This document shows, in pieces, positions 43,901 to 50,880 of a DNA stretch of 64,000 bases (position 1 is its first letter; each line of letters begins with the position of its first letter). The DNA is taken from the NCBI GenBank assembly GCA_021014325.1, contig CM037462.1:1706318-1770317 (forward strand), in the 5' to 3' direction. The notes under the pieces are model-generated. The model did not search any database. It was not told where the DNA came from and saw nothing but the letters and a program-made list of their open reading frames with translations. The DNA comes from Plazaster borealis (taxonomy: Eukaryota > Echinodermata > Asteroidea > Forcipulatida > Labidiasteridae). Both the position numbers and the translations under genes were made by a program.

Positions 43901-44536
43901 CCCCACACAGACTTAATTACCCTACAATTAAAAGTGCCTTCCAATGAGGCGCAAGAATCCCTCGTTTATTCTTGGGAACCTCGGGTCGCAGGGTTTTAAA
44001 AGTGTATCCAAGGCGTAGCTTTTATAGATTTTTCCGGAAAGGAAAATGTTGTAAAGAATGTCACGAAAATATTAAATGGAAACTCAGTTTGTCCGATTGC
44101 GCCTTTTTAAACATTAGGCTATTTTTAGTCATCGATCGTTGGAATTGGTTTTATTTATTTATTTATTTATTTATTTATTTCGTCTTATTTAACCAGGGTA
44201 GCCCCATCAGTTGTCAATGAACTGTTCTCCCTGGGGGCCCTCGATACGTAACATAAAAATAAACAAGAATAAAATACAAAAGCAGCTAAGATTTACAAGA
44301 ACACATAGAGTCCTAAGAAGTACATAATGAGGAGTTAAAATAAAATAAAAACTATAGGCTATATCTCACTTGTGGTGATATTAAACTCCTTCATGATCAC
44401 CAAAGATAAGGTGTTAAATAATGTATTCAATATCATTGTTATGTAATAGGAGCATTATGCAATGTGCTACGATGTGATCCGAGAACACATGAACAACGCA
44501 TCAGACAGCACCATATACGAGAACCTGAATGGATAA
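16887..44536 (+). CDS. Gene A: receptor-type tyrosine phosphatase with FTP and FN3 ectodomain (about 33 visible exons)
   Basis: The gene would encode a type I membrane receptor: signal peptide, FTP1, FTP2 (interrupted by the gap at 23184-23683), four FN3 domains, a membrane-proximal domain, a TM helix, a proline-rich juxtamembrane segment, phosphatase domains D1 and D2, and a short tail. Each exon was placed by GT-AG borders, reading frame and phase continuity. Domain-boundary introns are phase 1 throughout the ectodomain. The intracellular part resembles RPTPs with a degenerate D2 of the type seen in the kappa/mu/rho group, but FTP domains replace MAM and Ig. Two exons (35992-36067 and 40178-40276) are one base short of frame, so either the gene is a pseudogene or the assembly has errors. 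Exons hidden in the gap are inferred from gene B (61384-61473 and 61952-62170). Confidence 0.85.
17790..17821. repeat. Perfect 32-bp palindrome in intron 1
   Basis: The arm CATGGAGGAAGAAAAT is followed directly by its exact reverse complement. It is conserved in gene B at 52575-52606. Confidence 0.9.
17830..18020 (-). repeat. Diverged inverted copy of the flank block's left end
   Basis: Read on the minus strand, this segment matches the left part of the block at 10290-10425 and 48490-48605. Shared landmarks are GGCGTTATTCACGAGCC, CGAAGTGT, ACGTCAGATGTTC and AATGTTGTTT. It also lies at 52615-52805 in gene B. Confidence 0.6.
18448..18666. mobile_element. MITE with GAAGCGTTAAAGGGACAT ends
   Basis: The left end GAAGCGTTAAAGGGACAT is mirrored at the right end as ATGTCCCTTTAACGCTTC. 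The interior is AT-rich with repeated ATATGACTTA motifs. The same insertion is present in gene B (53233-53453), so it predates the duplication. Confidence 0.75.
20363..21960 (+). CDS. Gene A exons 2-4: first FTP (fucolectin/F5-8C-like) domain
   Basis: The exons are 20363-20476, 21348-21434 and 21703-21960, all in phase 1. The domain starts [14 protein letters not shown] and contains an AVDNN motif (the AVDGN position of the family). It continues with [24 protein letters not shown] and RYVSVDIP. These are the core motifs of fucolectin/tachylectin-4/pentraxin-1-type lectin domains, which bind glycans such as fucose in known members. The usual cysteine pair is replaced: NGMIGSP stands where FTP2 has NAMCGSP, and FTLDP where FTP2 has VTCDP. 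The SHT histidine of FTP2 is SIT here. Glycan binding by this domain is therefore doubtful. Confidence 0.85.
22290..22582 (-). mobile_element. tRNA-derived SINE, minus strand, 5'-truncated
   Basis: On the minus strand it reads from an anticodon-arm-like start through GGGTTCGAACCCCGG (box B) into a body with CTTGAGCAAGGCACTTAACC. The same insertion lies in gene B, split there by a later insertion (59130-59346 and 59917-60011). Confidence 0.7.
23018..23128 (+). CDS. Gene A exon 5: start of the second FTP domain
   Basis: The exon is phase 1 on both sides and encodes [16 protein letters not shown] followed by a variable loop and [14 protein letters not shown]. This is the N-terminal part of an FTP domain. 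The rest is in the gap at 23184-23683. Compared with gene B (60452-60559) it has nine or more replacements and one codon indel but only about one synonymous change. Confidence 0.85.
23184..23683. other. Assembly gap, exactly 500 N, inside the FTP2 region
   Basis: The gap lies between FTP2 exon 1 and the first FN3 exon. By comparison with gene B it should hold at least two exons (90 and 219 bases) that complete FTP2. Since B needs about 1.6 kb from exon 5 to the end of FTP2, the true gap is probably longer than 500 bases. Confidence 0.9.
23744..24037 (+). CDS. Gene A: FN3 domain 1
   Basis: This single phase 1-1 exon of 294 bases encodes a fibronectin type III fold. ITLEWNAV gives the B-strand tryptophan, YRVEYS the C strand, and [17 protein letters not shown] the F-G region. 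The acceptor is ATACAG and the donor CAG|GTAAGA. Confidence 0.85.
24300..24599 (+). CDS. Gene A: FN3 domain 2
   Basis: This single phase 1-1 exon of 300 bases begins [11 protein letters not shown] and contains [18 protein letters not shown] and [16 protein letters not shown], the usual FN3 strand signatures. It has possible N-glycosylation sites NIT and NYS. Confidence 0.9.
25052..25262. mobile_element. MITE with GGCCRTGTCACACARGG ends
   Basis: GGCCATGTCACACAGGGCTA at the left is mirrored by the right end (inverted: GGCCGTGTCACACAAGGTAG). It is about 210 bp, non-coding, and sits in the intron between FN3 domains 2 and 3. Confidence 0.65.
25422..26232 (+). CDS. Gene A: FN3 domain 3 (two exons)
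   Basis: The exons are 25422-25648 (phase 1 to 0) and 26163-26232 (phase 0 to 1). The domain reads [29 protein letters not shown], then [19 protein letters not shown] across the intron. Several N-X-T sites (NIT, NVT) suggest glycosylation. Splitting an FN3 domain near strand F by a phase 0 intron is common in RPTP genes. Confidence 0.9.
26336..26660 (+). mobile_element. Full-length-looking tRNA-Leu-like SINE
   Basis: The tRNA-like head (26336-26428) has box A TGGCTGAGCGG, an anticodon-arm segment GGACTCAAGCTC, a long variable arm and box B GGTTCGAGTCC. A non-tRNA body follows with GAGCAAGATACTTTGCC. It lies in the intron after FN3 domain 3. It is not a tRNA gene because the acceptor stem does not close and the body continues. 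Confidence 0.75.
26743..27624 (+). CDS. Gene A: FN3 domain 4 (two exons)
   Basis: The exons are 26743-26849 (phase 1 to 0) and 27420-27624 (phase 0 to 1). The motifs are [39 protein letters not shown] and [12 protein letters not shown]. Confidence 0.9.
27927..29220 (+). CDS. Gene A: membrane-proximal ectodomain (three exons)
   Basis: The exons are 27927-28026 (phase 1 to 2), 28451-28688 (2 to 0) and 29187-29220 (0 to 1). The segment PSPPAPSS opens the domain. The middle exon contains [10 protein letters not shown], a tetrabasic site of the proprotein-convertase type, and then [17 protein letters not shown]. The latter is the characteristic motif of the membrane-proximal region of many RPTPs, where the precursor is cleaved into two non-covalently held subunits in known family members. 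Cleavage here is inferred. Confidence 0.85.
28205..28400. repeat. GGGTCA/TGACCC-rich palindromic repeat, copy 1
   Basis: Repeated short inverted motifs GGGTCAGAATTGACCC and ATTCCGGGT occur over about 190 bp. Relatives lie at 39815-39985 and 41985-42065. It is probably a degraded MITE; no coding capacity. Confidence 0.5.
28940..28970 (+). other. tRNA 5'-half-like fragment
   Basis: AAGCTCAGTTGGTAGAGCAG matches a tRNA D-arm with box A. No box B or T-arm follows, so it is likely a SINE remnant and not a gene. Confidence 0.35.
30289..30397 (+). CDS. Gene A: transmembrane exon
   Basis: The phase 1-2 exon encodes [16 protein letters not shown] followed by about 22 hydrophobic residues (isoleucine/valine-rich) and FLRR, a stop-transfer sequence. 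It fixes the topology: everything upstream is extracellular and the phosphatase domains are cytoplasmic. The donor region (TTCTTAAGAAGGTAACA) is re-duplicated nearby in the intron. Confidence 0.9.
30387..30450 (+). repeat. Tandem copies of the TM exon donor site
   Basis: The sequence TGTTCTTAAGAAGGTAACAA occurs at the true exon end and again about 30 bp later; diverged copies resume at 31682-31800. The array is interrupted by a hAT-like insertion (30484-31673). Confidence 0.75.
30484..31673. mobile_element. hAT-like DNA transposon (1190 bp) with 8-bp TSD
   Basis: The ends are CAGTGGCGTCACC and, inverted, CAGTGGCGTAACTAG. The 8-bp target duplication GTCAGCGA lies at 30476-30483 and 31674-31681. 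Runs of C flank both ends. An internal plus-strand stretch around 31040-31230 reads as a serine/acid-rich peptide ending STQM and a stop; it could be a transposase or host remnant but I do not recognise it. Family members share ends with the element at 15240-16091. Confidence 0.85.
30793..30925. mobile_element. Nested palindromic MITE (GGGCCCAATTTCATGGC ends)
   Basis: The 17-bp ends GGGCCCAATTTCATGGC and GCCATGAAATTGGGCCC are perfect inverted repeats, 133 bp in all, and the element is nested inside the hAT-like element. Related ends occur at 44577-45085 and 46773-46923. Confidence 0.75.
31682..31800 (+). repeat. Minisatellite of TTCTTAAGAAGGTAACATCATTGTCA-like units
   Basis: At least four diverged units of about 35 bp occur. 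Each carries a TTAAGATGGTAAC or similar motif that resembles the TM exon 3' end with its GT donor. No unit keeps the upstream TM codons. Confidence 0.65.
31883..31977 (+). CDS. Gene A: first cytoplasmic exon
   Basis: The phase 2-1 exon encodes [20 protein letters not shown] followed by [12 protein letters not shown]. The basic start after the TM helix fits the positive-inside rule. No known domain is recognised. Confidence 0.8.
32187..32340. mobile_element. Truncated MITE (family of 45149-45378)
   Basis: The sequence GTGTTAAAATAACACCAATG and the following 120 bp match one half and the centre of the palindromic MITE at 45149-45378. The ends are missing. Confidence 0.55.
32911..33176 (+). CDS. 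Gene A: proline-rich juxtamembrane exon
   Basis: The phase 1-0 exon of 266 bases encodes [18 protein letters not shown], then a TPS/RKP-rich repeat segment, PPQPKQLPF, and [15 protein letters not shown] leading to KGFDADYK. The last part matches the helical wedge that precedes D1 in RPTPs. The proline/arginine-rich stretch could bind SH3-type partners; this is inference. The first 140 bases are duplicated identically at 544-683 (gene 0). Confidence 0.9.
32961..33050 (+). repeat. In-frame 45-bp tandem duplication within the juxtamembrane exon
   Basis: Two adjacent 45-base units each encode a PTPS..TPS..RKPTV segment. They are also present in gene 0 (594-683), where the assembly gap starts exactly at the end of unit 2. 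Confidence 0.9.
33236..33960 (+). mobile_element. 5'-truncated LINE, reverse transcriptase C-terminal remnant (CR1/Jockey-like)
   Basis: Broken frames encode [59 protein letters not shown] and [10 protein letters not shown]. These are the thumb and C-terminal motifs of CR1/Jockey-type LINE polymerases. Stops and frameshifts show it is dead. It lies in the intron before D1. Confidence 0.8.
33961..33980. repeat. (CT)n microsatellite
   Basis: This is a pure CT dinucleotide run directly after the LINE remnant. Confidence 0.8.
34169..34799. mobile_element. DNA-transposon-like repeat with TTGTTATACCAYGGTAATA ends
   Basis: TTGTTATACCATGGTAATAG at the left is mirrored near 34781-34799 (inverted with one mismatch). 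The interior (about 34188-34560) recurs at 43412-43730 in another intron of the same gene. It is non-coding. Confidence 0.6.
35152..39631 (+). CDS. Gene A: D1 tyrosine phosphatase domain (eight exons)
   Basis: The exons are 35152-35239, 35992-36067, 36723-36759, 36872-36969, 37310-37429, 38284-38435, 39210-39345 and 39503-39631. The domain would remove phosphate from tyrosine in membrane-proximal substrates. The pTyr loop [12 protein letters not shown], the WPD loop TTWPDMKPP, the P-loop [14 protein letters not shown] (nucleophile Cys and Arg, split by an intron after the HC codons) and the Q loop [13 protein letters not shown] are all present. The domain therefore has every catalytic element. 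The exon at 35992-36067 lacks one base: it starts in phase 1 and its 76 bases leave it in phase 2, but the next exon begins a codon ([13 protein letters not shown]). As assembled, translation would stop at TAG 36748-36750. Confidence 0.88.
35505..35950. repeat. Minisatellite of palindromic ACGGATTCACAGTCCGT units
   Basis: About 20 units of roughly 20-24 bp occur, each with a hairpin-forming GGATTCACAGTCC core joined by TTATT. It lies in the intron between the first two D1 exons and ends about 40 bp before the acceptor at 35991. Confidence 0.9.
36259..36648. mobile_element. MITE family M1, inverted copy
   Basis: TTAA borders both ends. The sequence is the reverse complement of the 9434-9848 element over most of its length. 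It lies in the intron just upstream of the small D1 exon at 36723. Confidence 0.65.
37013..37106. mobile_element. 94-bp mini-MITE with perfect 23-bp inverted ends
   Basis: The end that starts GGACAAGTCGTTAAATGTCT is perfectly mirrored over 23 bp at 37084-37106. It starts 43 bp after a D1 donor site. I see no other copy in the window. Confidence 0.75.
38730..38838. repeat. ATC-rich and (CT)n simple repeats
   Basis: A run of CATCATCATC units near 38740-38765 and a CT run at about 38818-38838 lie in the intron that splits the D1 P-loop. Confidence 0.7.
39815..39985. repeat. GGGTCA/TGACCC-rich palindromic repeat, copy 2
   Basis: This is the same family as 28205-28400; it contains CGGGTCAGAGTTGACCCGG and ends CCTGACCCGGGA. 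Confidence 0.5.
40178..44536 (+). CDS. Gene A: D2 phosphatase-like domain and C-terminus (seven exons)
   Basis: The exons are 40178-40276, 40925-41001, 41546-41680, 42189-42317, 42592-42743, 43257-43392 and 44450-44536 (stop TAA). The order matches a second RPTP domain: [29 protein letters not shown], then [10 protein letters not shown] in the WPD position (Cys instead of Asp), and [13 protein letters not shown] in the P-loop position. HCMDGLGRS resembles the HCLNGGGRS type of inactive D2 domains in the kappa/mu/rho/pcp RPTPs. D2 is probably regulatory and not catalytic. The first exon lacks one base between NPE and LPENVTKNR: its 99 bases leave phase 0, but the next exon needs phase 1. The protein ends STIYENLNG. 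Confidence 0.88.
41236..41292 (-). other. tRNA 3'-half-like SINE fragment
   Basis: On the minus strand, CTCTAGAATTGCAAAGGTCG is followed by TTGGTTCGAATCCCATCC, an anticodon arm and box B/T-arm like sequence. No 5' half is visible, so it is a remnant. Confidence 0.45.
41985..42065. repeat. GGGTCA/TGACCC-rich repeat, copy 3 (short)
   Basis: GGTCAGGCCCACTGG occurs twice, followed by GGATCCGGAATCCGGGTCAA. It shares its right half with the copy at 28205-28400. Confidence 0.45.
42824..42985. mobile_element. Palindromic hAT-type MITE (CAGAGCTGTGTATTGAGAGA family)
   Basis: This is the same family as 54181-54381, with one clear end here (CAGAGCTGTGTATTGAGAGA) and a degraded right end (ACAACTCTCATTCTC). 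It sits in a D2 intron. Confidence 0.6.
42986..43207. mobile_element. MITE fragment with AAAGGGACACGTTGCCTTGG end
   Basis: The right end (inverted) reads AAAGGGACACGTTGCCTTGG, identical to the left end of the element at 47052. The interior includes an imperfect palindrome around CACGAAATGGC. It abuts the D2 exon at 43257. Confidence 0.6.
43412..43730. repeat. Dispersed repeat shared with 34188-34560
   Basis: It shares TTCCGGAACCATTGTGGT, AGTTTAACGTAGTTTATGGC and ATTCGGGCGTGATTGGCAAA, in order, with the repeat in the pre-D1 intron. Confidence 0.65.
44147..44181. repeat. (TTTA)n microsatellite
   Basis: This is a run of TTTA tetranucleotides in the last intron of gene A. Confidence 0.85.
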
Positions 44537-44576
44537 GTCTTCTGCTAAGACGTGAAGACGACACGTGAGTTCTCCA

Positions 44577-45086
44577 GGGGCCAATTTCATAGCGCTACTT
44601 AAAGAGGGGCTCCAAGGTCAAATTCATTTATGTGATATACTCATTTTCTAATAGAAAGACTTCTCGTATAAGTGGGAAGAAAAATTACAAGTCTCTAACA
44701 TCATCTTAAAATGGTGTCCTTTGCTAATGTATTTGATACCCTTCCAGCGCGAAATTTACTTATTGTCCTAAATTTAATGACGTCACTTTTGTCTATACAT
44801 GGGTCTGTACATTGTTGTACGGTGATTTTTGGTTCATTCCGGACTGTTTCAGAGCGAAATTTTGAACATGACGGCACTGGATTTCAACAACAAATGGGTC
44901 TTTACATTCCAAGGAGGAATTTTTTGGTCAGTCAAATGGTCAAATTCAAGCTTACCAGAATAAGGTTATCAGCCAAAATACATTGTCACATGTACAAGCC
45001 GTGATGGTATCCTGCTTATTTTTGGTTATCAAAATATTGTTAAGCAATATTTTCTGCTTAAGCAGCTTTATGAAAATGAGCCCTGA
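44577..45086. mobile_element. MITE related to the GGGCCCAATTTCAT family (510 bp)
   Basis: The left end GGGGCCAATTTCATAGCGCT and the right end (inverted CAGGGCTCATTTTCATAAAG) are similar inverted ends. It starts about 40 bp after the gene A stop codon, so it probably lies in the 3' UTR or just beyond. Confidence 0.6.
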
Positions 45087-45148
45087 TTGTTCCTGACATC
45101 AGATGTTTCTTTTGATCTCCTGTAAGAGCTTTGGCCTGAAAGCCACTA

Positions 45149-45378
45149 CACTGCAAAAACTGGAGTGTTGAAGTTGACACCATGGGTGTTGTCACATAAT
45201 ATATACCGAAGAGAGAATCAAAATTAACATCACAGGGTGTTAAAATAACACCAATGTAATTGTTTTGACTGAATTTGGTGTTATTTTAACACCCTATGGT
45301 GTAAATTTTGAGTCTTTTTTGGTATCTATGTGTGACAACACCCATGGTGTAAATTTAAACGCCTCAATAATTGCAGTG
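45149..45378. mobile_element. Palindromic MITE with TA flanks (CACTGCAA ends)
   Basis: The two halves are nearly complementary along their whole length, with GGTGTTATTTTAACACC at the centre. The ends CACTGCAA and TTGCAGTG are bordered by TA, as for Tc1/mariner-type MITEs. A fragment lies at 32187-32340. Confidence 0.7.
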
Positions 45379-45386
45379 TAGTTCCT

Positions 45387-46772
45387 ACAACGTAATAAGC
45401 AAACTTTTGCAGCTGTACTGATGTAGGGAGGGTTTATCGTAAGTGCACTGATAAACGTTTGACAAGAAAATGTAGAAAGATTCGGGCATAATATTGTGTA
45501 TTTGTACGACCTATATAAATTTCCACTTAGTTGTTGTTAGGGAACCGATAGAAAGCAGAAATGAATTAAAGTTACTGAAATATTGTGTTATTGTCTGATT
45601 TTCTTTTCGATATTATGAAGGGTTACATATTTTTGCAAAGAATTTTAAAAGAATACATGTATATTTTTAAATATTGTACACAGAAAAGTTAAAAATGTAT
45701 GCGTATAATTTACAAGGTAAGAGTTAACGGTAATTATAATTTTTTTAGCAATATTATATCCAGTATCAGAATTGATTAATGATGTATTTTTTAAAGACCG
45801 TGCAGTCTCGTGCGATTTGAGTGCCTTGTCCATTTGCTTTAAAGTGTGAATGATACAAAAAATCACAAACTTTAAAACCAAACGCTCGAACAGACGCGAG
45901 ACTTGCATACTATGGTTTAACTTTTTTATTTACCCAAGATCAAAACTACAAATAAACCTGAGATTGAATAGTAACTATAATCTGCTATAAATGGAGAATA
46001 AATCAACTCAAAGTCCCTGTGGGAGAAAGGTTGTTTAAAGGTGCTGTCTCGTCATGACCAAAGCATGAACTCTTACCCAGTTACAGTACGCGTGCGCTCT
46101 CTCCTCGGATGATGCAGGGAAGGGGTCGCGCGCAGTAACTTGGTTATATATCATAATTCCATGTACAGCAACAGGTCTGCTCCTATCATGACGATACAGC
46201 CCTTTTAATCAATGTAGTCAAGGAATGAATGAATGATTGATTGATTGACCAACGAAACTCGACTTTTATTCAGTTTATTTTTATGTCGCCGTTTGCGCAT
46301 ATTAAATGTGATTTGTGTTTTGGCATTTTGAAGTGGAATTCTAAACCCATCCCGTAAAAGGGAACTATGATTTCATCTCACTCAAGCCATGAGATTAAGC
46401 CATGTGTGGTGGGGGCTGGACAAGATGGCGGGGTCGCAATAAGGTTCTGTATGTTTTTGCAATTGCCAAAAGTGTTGTCAGATCATGTACGCTTGCAGCT
46501 CATTTTATCCTATTTATATATATATGTATACATATATATTTGTTTATACGAATCCGTTCGAAGTCTTTTCCACCGAGGAAGTTTCAAATTGTTTTACATT
46601 GTTATCATCTTATATCATAAGGCTGTACCCGATTGTTTTGCTGCCGCGCGTTTTGAAGTGAAGATCGTCAACGGTAAAACACAGCATTGGTAATAATTAC
46701 AAATTTGACCTATTCATTGTGGAAGTAACCCTCTGCCTAAGTTGCTTTTTGCAGGAATTTGCTTAAAACATC
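45387..46772. other. Intergenic stretch without recognised feature
   Basis: I find no supported gene or repeat here apart from AT-rich runs (for example TATATATATGTATACATATA near 46515). Confidence 0.4.
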
Positions 46773-46923
46773 AGGGCCCAATTTTACAAAGCATTAAAAC
46801 ATGCTAAGAAGGAAAAATTGTGATTAGCAGAAACAGGGTACCAGCCAGTTTGCCATCAAGTTGACACTATGTGACTGGTGCTAAGCAGGATTTTCTGCTT
46901 AACAGCTTTATGAAATTGGTCCT
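46773..46923. mobile_element. Short MITE of the GGGCCCAATTTCAT family
   Basis: The ends AGGGCCCAATTTTACAAAG and, inverted, AGGACCAATTTCATAAAGC are inverted repeats; CTTAGCA-type motifs lie inside, as in the 44577 element. Confidence 0.65.
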
Positions 46924-47051
46924 AGATTACCAGCCAATATGTTAAGATTGTGATGATGATTATGACTGGCTAACTATTCCGATTTGCTAAGCAATAACAC
47001 CGTTTGATGCTGATCGAACACGCACACATTGGTATTATTGTATCATAAATA

Positions 47052-47350
47052 AAAGGGACACGTTGCCTTGGATTGGGCGCTTTGGGCTATACAAAGCGTT
47101 TGAAAGCGTTCGTTAAGAACTGTTTGGTTGGAAAGATGTTTTAAAATTTGAATATAATGATCCACACAAATATGCCTCGAAATTGTGTGGTTTTCCTTTT
47201 ACTTCGTAAAATTTCATGGTCCGCCATTTTGTAGAACCAAATTAATTTTGACTCCACGAAATGGCGGTCCGTGTTTGTTCACGAAGGAAAAAGGAAAACC
47301 ACATAAATTCGAGGCATTTTGTGTGGATCGTTATATTCTACTTTTAAAAC
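47052..47350. mobile_element. Palindromic MITE with AAAGGGACACGTTGCCTTGG end
   Basis: The left end matches the fragment at 42986-43207. The interior holds an inverted repeat around TGTGTGGTTTTCCTTTTACT and GGAAAACCACATAAATTCGA. The right end is degraded. Confidence 0.6.
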
Positions 47351-47849
47351 CCGTGTGTGCATGGTGTGTGACGCCCCTCCTGTAGTTCTAACAATGTTAT
47401 ATTTTCATCTCCCAATGGTTTTTGACATAGTTGTCTAAGATTACTTAAGCCTTAAATTTTTCTGTTTCATTAATTTTTAATTAATTTGGTTTTTAATTAG
47501 AGACAAATAATAATTAAAAAAAAAAACACACACAATATCTGTCAAATCCAGCCACCTCTAATTAGCGCCTTTAGTAAACAATACAATTGCATTAGCCTGA
47601 CACCTTTCTAACAGCCTGTTGACCACACAATACAGCCCTGAACTCCCACGTTAGTATTATTGCAAGCATAAGCCAAAACGTTTCTTCCTTGCTCGGTGCG
47701 GTTTATCATGCAGGCAGGAGTGCGCCCTCCCCCAAAAAACGGAGACAGTTTGTGTAGCGGGGAGGGGGTGGTGGCCTTGCACAAGCTGTTGGCAAGACTT
47801 GACAAGCCAAGCCTGTGACAGAGAACAGACAGCTGAACAGATTGTTCCG

Positions 47850-48038
47850 CTTATCAGTGGGTTAGATCCTAGTTGTAGATATAAAAATACCATAAAACTA
47901 ACCTTTTTCATTTCAAAAGGTGGTAGCGTTTTTGAGAAATGCATTATACTATATCCAAAGCTGCTGTACTTTTTACCAAGTAAGTTTTTATTGACATTAA
48001 TTTTCAGAGTCACTACCAAACGTACACAGACCCTTTAA
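47850..48038. mobile_element. Truncated MITE family M1 before gene B
   Basis: It matches the two ends of 9434-9848 with the central part deleted and ends in the same CCTTTAAG. It marks the left side of the block duplicated between genes A and B. Confidence 0.6.
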
Positions 48039-48393
48039 GTACAAATTTATTTTACTTTAAGGATTTGTGTGGTTGGCAGCTCTATAAAGAGCTTCTTCAG
48101 TTGTTACTCATTTATTCAGAAGTGTGTCTTAATGAAAATGTGTACTCTATTCGCAGTGATTGGAATTAACTGATAATTAATTGATCAGTGAAACATATTG
48201 ATTCATGTGTACTTATTGGGTTCGGTTGTTTCAGCCAAAAATAAACTTTTGGCTCAATCAATGATTGCATTAATCTTGATAGCATTGTGTTAAATGATAT
48301 TCATGTGAAAATAAATAGACCCAAAAGGATTGCATATAAAAGGAACTAACGGACTCCACAAAATATATGCCCCCTCTGGCGTTCATTAGTGTC

Positions 48394-50880
48394 TGATAAA
48401 GCGCCCTCTCTCATTGTCGTCGTACCTCGCGTGTAGACCGGTCCCCTGTCTTTATCCGCAAGGATAAAGACAGAACAGGTGCGCAGGTTTGCATGTAATG
48501 TTGTTTATACACAATGTAATGGTAGCAACTACCACTGCCAGTTGCTCAAGGCCGCTATCTGGCGTTATTCACGAGCCTCGAAGTGTAACGTCAGATGTTC
48601 GGGCTACCTCGCGTGCAACTCCTGTCTCTTATTCCGATCCTCTGACGTCAGAATGTGGCTGATGAAGGATATAAATACAGGGGAGCAGTCAACCTGTCTA
48701 TGGTTCCAAACTCCCGGCACTTCTTTCCCGTTACATGAAAAGAGGAAGAGCTTTTATCAACAAAGAGTTTTTCTCAATGAAAATTATTAATAAGCATAAT
48801 TGAATAAATAACTAAATGAAACATCGGTCAATGCAATATTATCACTCAGTGCTCGTAAACCGTACAATTTACGTCATGGAATTTCTCACAACATTGATGC
48901 TCATTAACAGCACAAGGTGAAAGGTCACTCCAGGAAGAAATTTAGCCTTATGAACCAAAGTTATTTCTAATTGAAAATAAGGCCGTGTCCGAAATGCCAG
49001 ATACGGCTACGGCTGATTTCCCACGTTGAAGTATAGGACGTCCTTAGCAACACCCTTAGCTACAGTCGTAGCCGTAGCCGTAGCCGCCAAGTCGGATACG
49101 GCCTTCCTATACTGTTGAATCATGAAGCTAGCTACCTCCATGGTTGAATAGTTCCTTTATGTAACTATAGTAAGTTTACTAGTAAGGGACTTCCCCTACA
49201 AAAATATATATTTTAGTTCACGGTCAACTTTGATTGCATACCCTAAACCCTGCAAATTAAATCTATCACAATCATTCTCTTCAATAACAATATTTTTGAT
49301 TACTCTGAAACACTGGAAACAAAAACCATTGTTTGTTTAAGCATTGGCTATTAAGCTAGTAGTGTGGACAATCCGACACAAGAAAAAAAAATAGAGAAGT
49401 AAAATAGATAACGTGGAAACGATGCTCGTTTTTGATACTATCAGAAACGAACCCAACGGAATGGTCTGGACTTATATTTAGAAATTAGAATCGTAACATT
49501 GATTTTAAGCTATTAGCTAACGACTTTGGCCGTTGCAGTTATGGTTAAGAGGCATAAGGAAGTTGTGTACAACAGTTACGTTCAATGGTACAGAAAATGG
49601 AGACTACATCTAGTATGAACTCATGTATTATACCTTCAGTGAATGAGCTATACAAATTGCCATTCAGTTTAGGCAGTCAATTGTACTCGACAAATCTGCA
49701 TCTAGACATACAACTACCCTTTACCTTTGCAGATTGGGTGTTCGTTGTATATAATCTCATAGGTTCCATTGCACGGTCATTACTACACTAATGTAGCACA
49801 CAGTTGTAACAGAGTCCTCATTCTGGTTTTGAAGGAAATGGTTTGGATTTATGTATTTCCGTGTAACAGCAATGACGAGTACATTTTGAAGAGTGACTAT
49901 CATCATTAAATCCCCATCTGCAGTCGATTCTCGTTATTTGTCTTTCTGTATTTCCATCTCAAATCTGGTAAGTAAAAGATTAGTTTTAGTACAATTCTGA
50001 GCAGGAAATAAAACTTGTGGTTTACTGTTTGGTAAATTGAAATTAAGAATTTTGTGTGAAGAAAATATTGTAAGTTGAGAAGCCTTATTACAGTTTACTT
50101 CATGGGATTCTTGATTTGATTGGGAAATATGTTTTGTTTTTGTGAAAACATTGCGTGTTTGAACCTCCATGATGTTATCGTAGGAAAGCCTAATAATTTT
50201 AAAGAAAAGATTATTTAATATCCCTTTTTCCAGGAAGTATTTCCAATGGGAGCTATTGTATGCTCATGTTTCAATTAATATTAGTTCCCAGTTTGATGTT
50301 TTGGTAAGAATAGTTTTACTGGCAATGAATGCTGGACGAGGGAAATGGGGGAGGCACCGCCCCTCCCCGATCACACACACAATGTTTCAGGCATGAAATC
50401 TTTCTCAGGCATCTGAAAGCACACAATTCTATGCAGCAAGGGTATGTTTTCTTTCTTTCATTATTTTCTTGCAACTTCGATGGCCAATTGAGCCAAAATT
50501 TTAACAGGTTTGTTATTTTATGTGAGGATACACCAAGTGATGATACTGGTTTTGACAATTACCAATAAAGTTTACCCCACCTTTAACATAAAATAATGGT
50601 CAAATAATTGAATTGTGGGTTTGTGATAAGTTGATTGTACCTCACAGTGGAGTGTCGTGGCCGAGCGGTCGAGTGCTGTAGACTCAGGTTTCGTTGTTGT
50701 CAGGGTGTGGGTTTGATTCCCGGTCACGGCACTTGTGTCCCTGGTGAAAATCTTTAATTAATATACTGCAAATTTCAACAAATAAAAGTCTTTAACAATT
50801 AATTGGTTTGGAAATTGTTTCGCTTCGTAGCAAAAGAAAAGTTCATATTACTTATTTTATAAATATGTTTTGTTTCCTGA
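48394..50880. repeat. Duplicated 5'-flank block, copy 3 (before gene B)
   Basis: This is the counterpart of 10195-12660 and 12677-14976, present once here. It contains the same CRE-like TGACGTCA, TATA-like, TAGCCG MITE and SINE landmarks. Confidence 0.8.
50647..50740 (+). mobile_element. tRNA-derived SINE head, copy 3
   Basis: Box A TGGCCGAGCGG and box B GGTTTGATTCC are present; it is orthologous to the copies at 12441 and 14751. Confidence 0.65.

Noticed and set aside
46367..46693. Plus-strand frame between genes A and B
   Set aside because: Low-complexity translation with no motif, no splice context and no counterpart before gene A.
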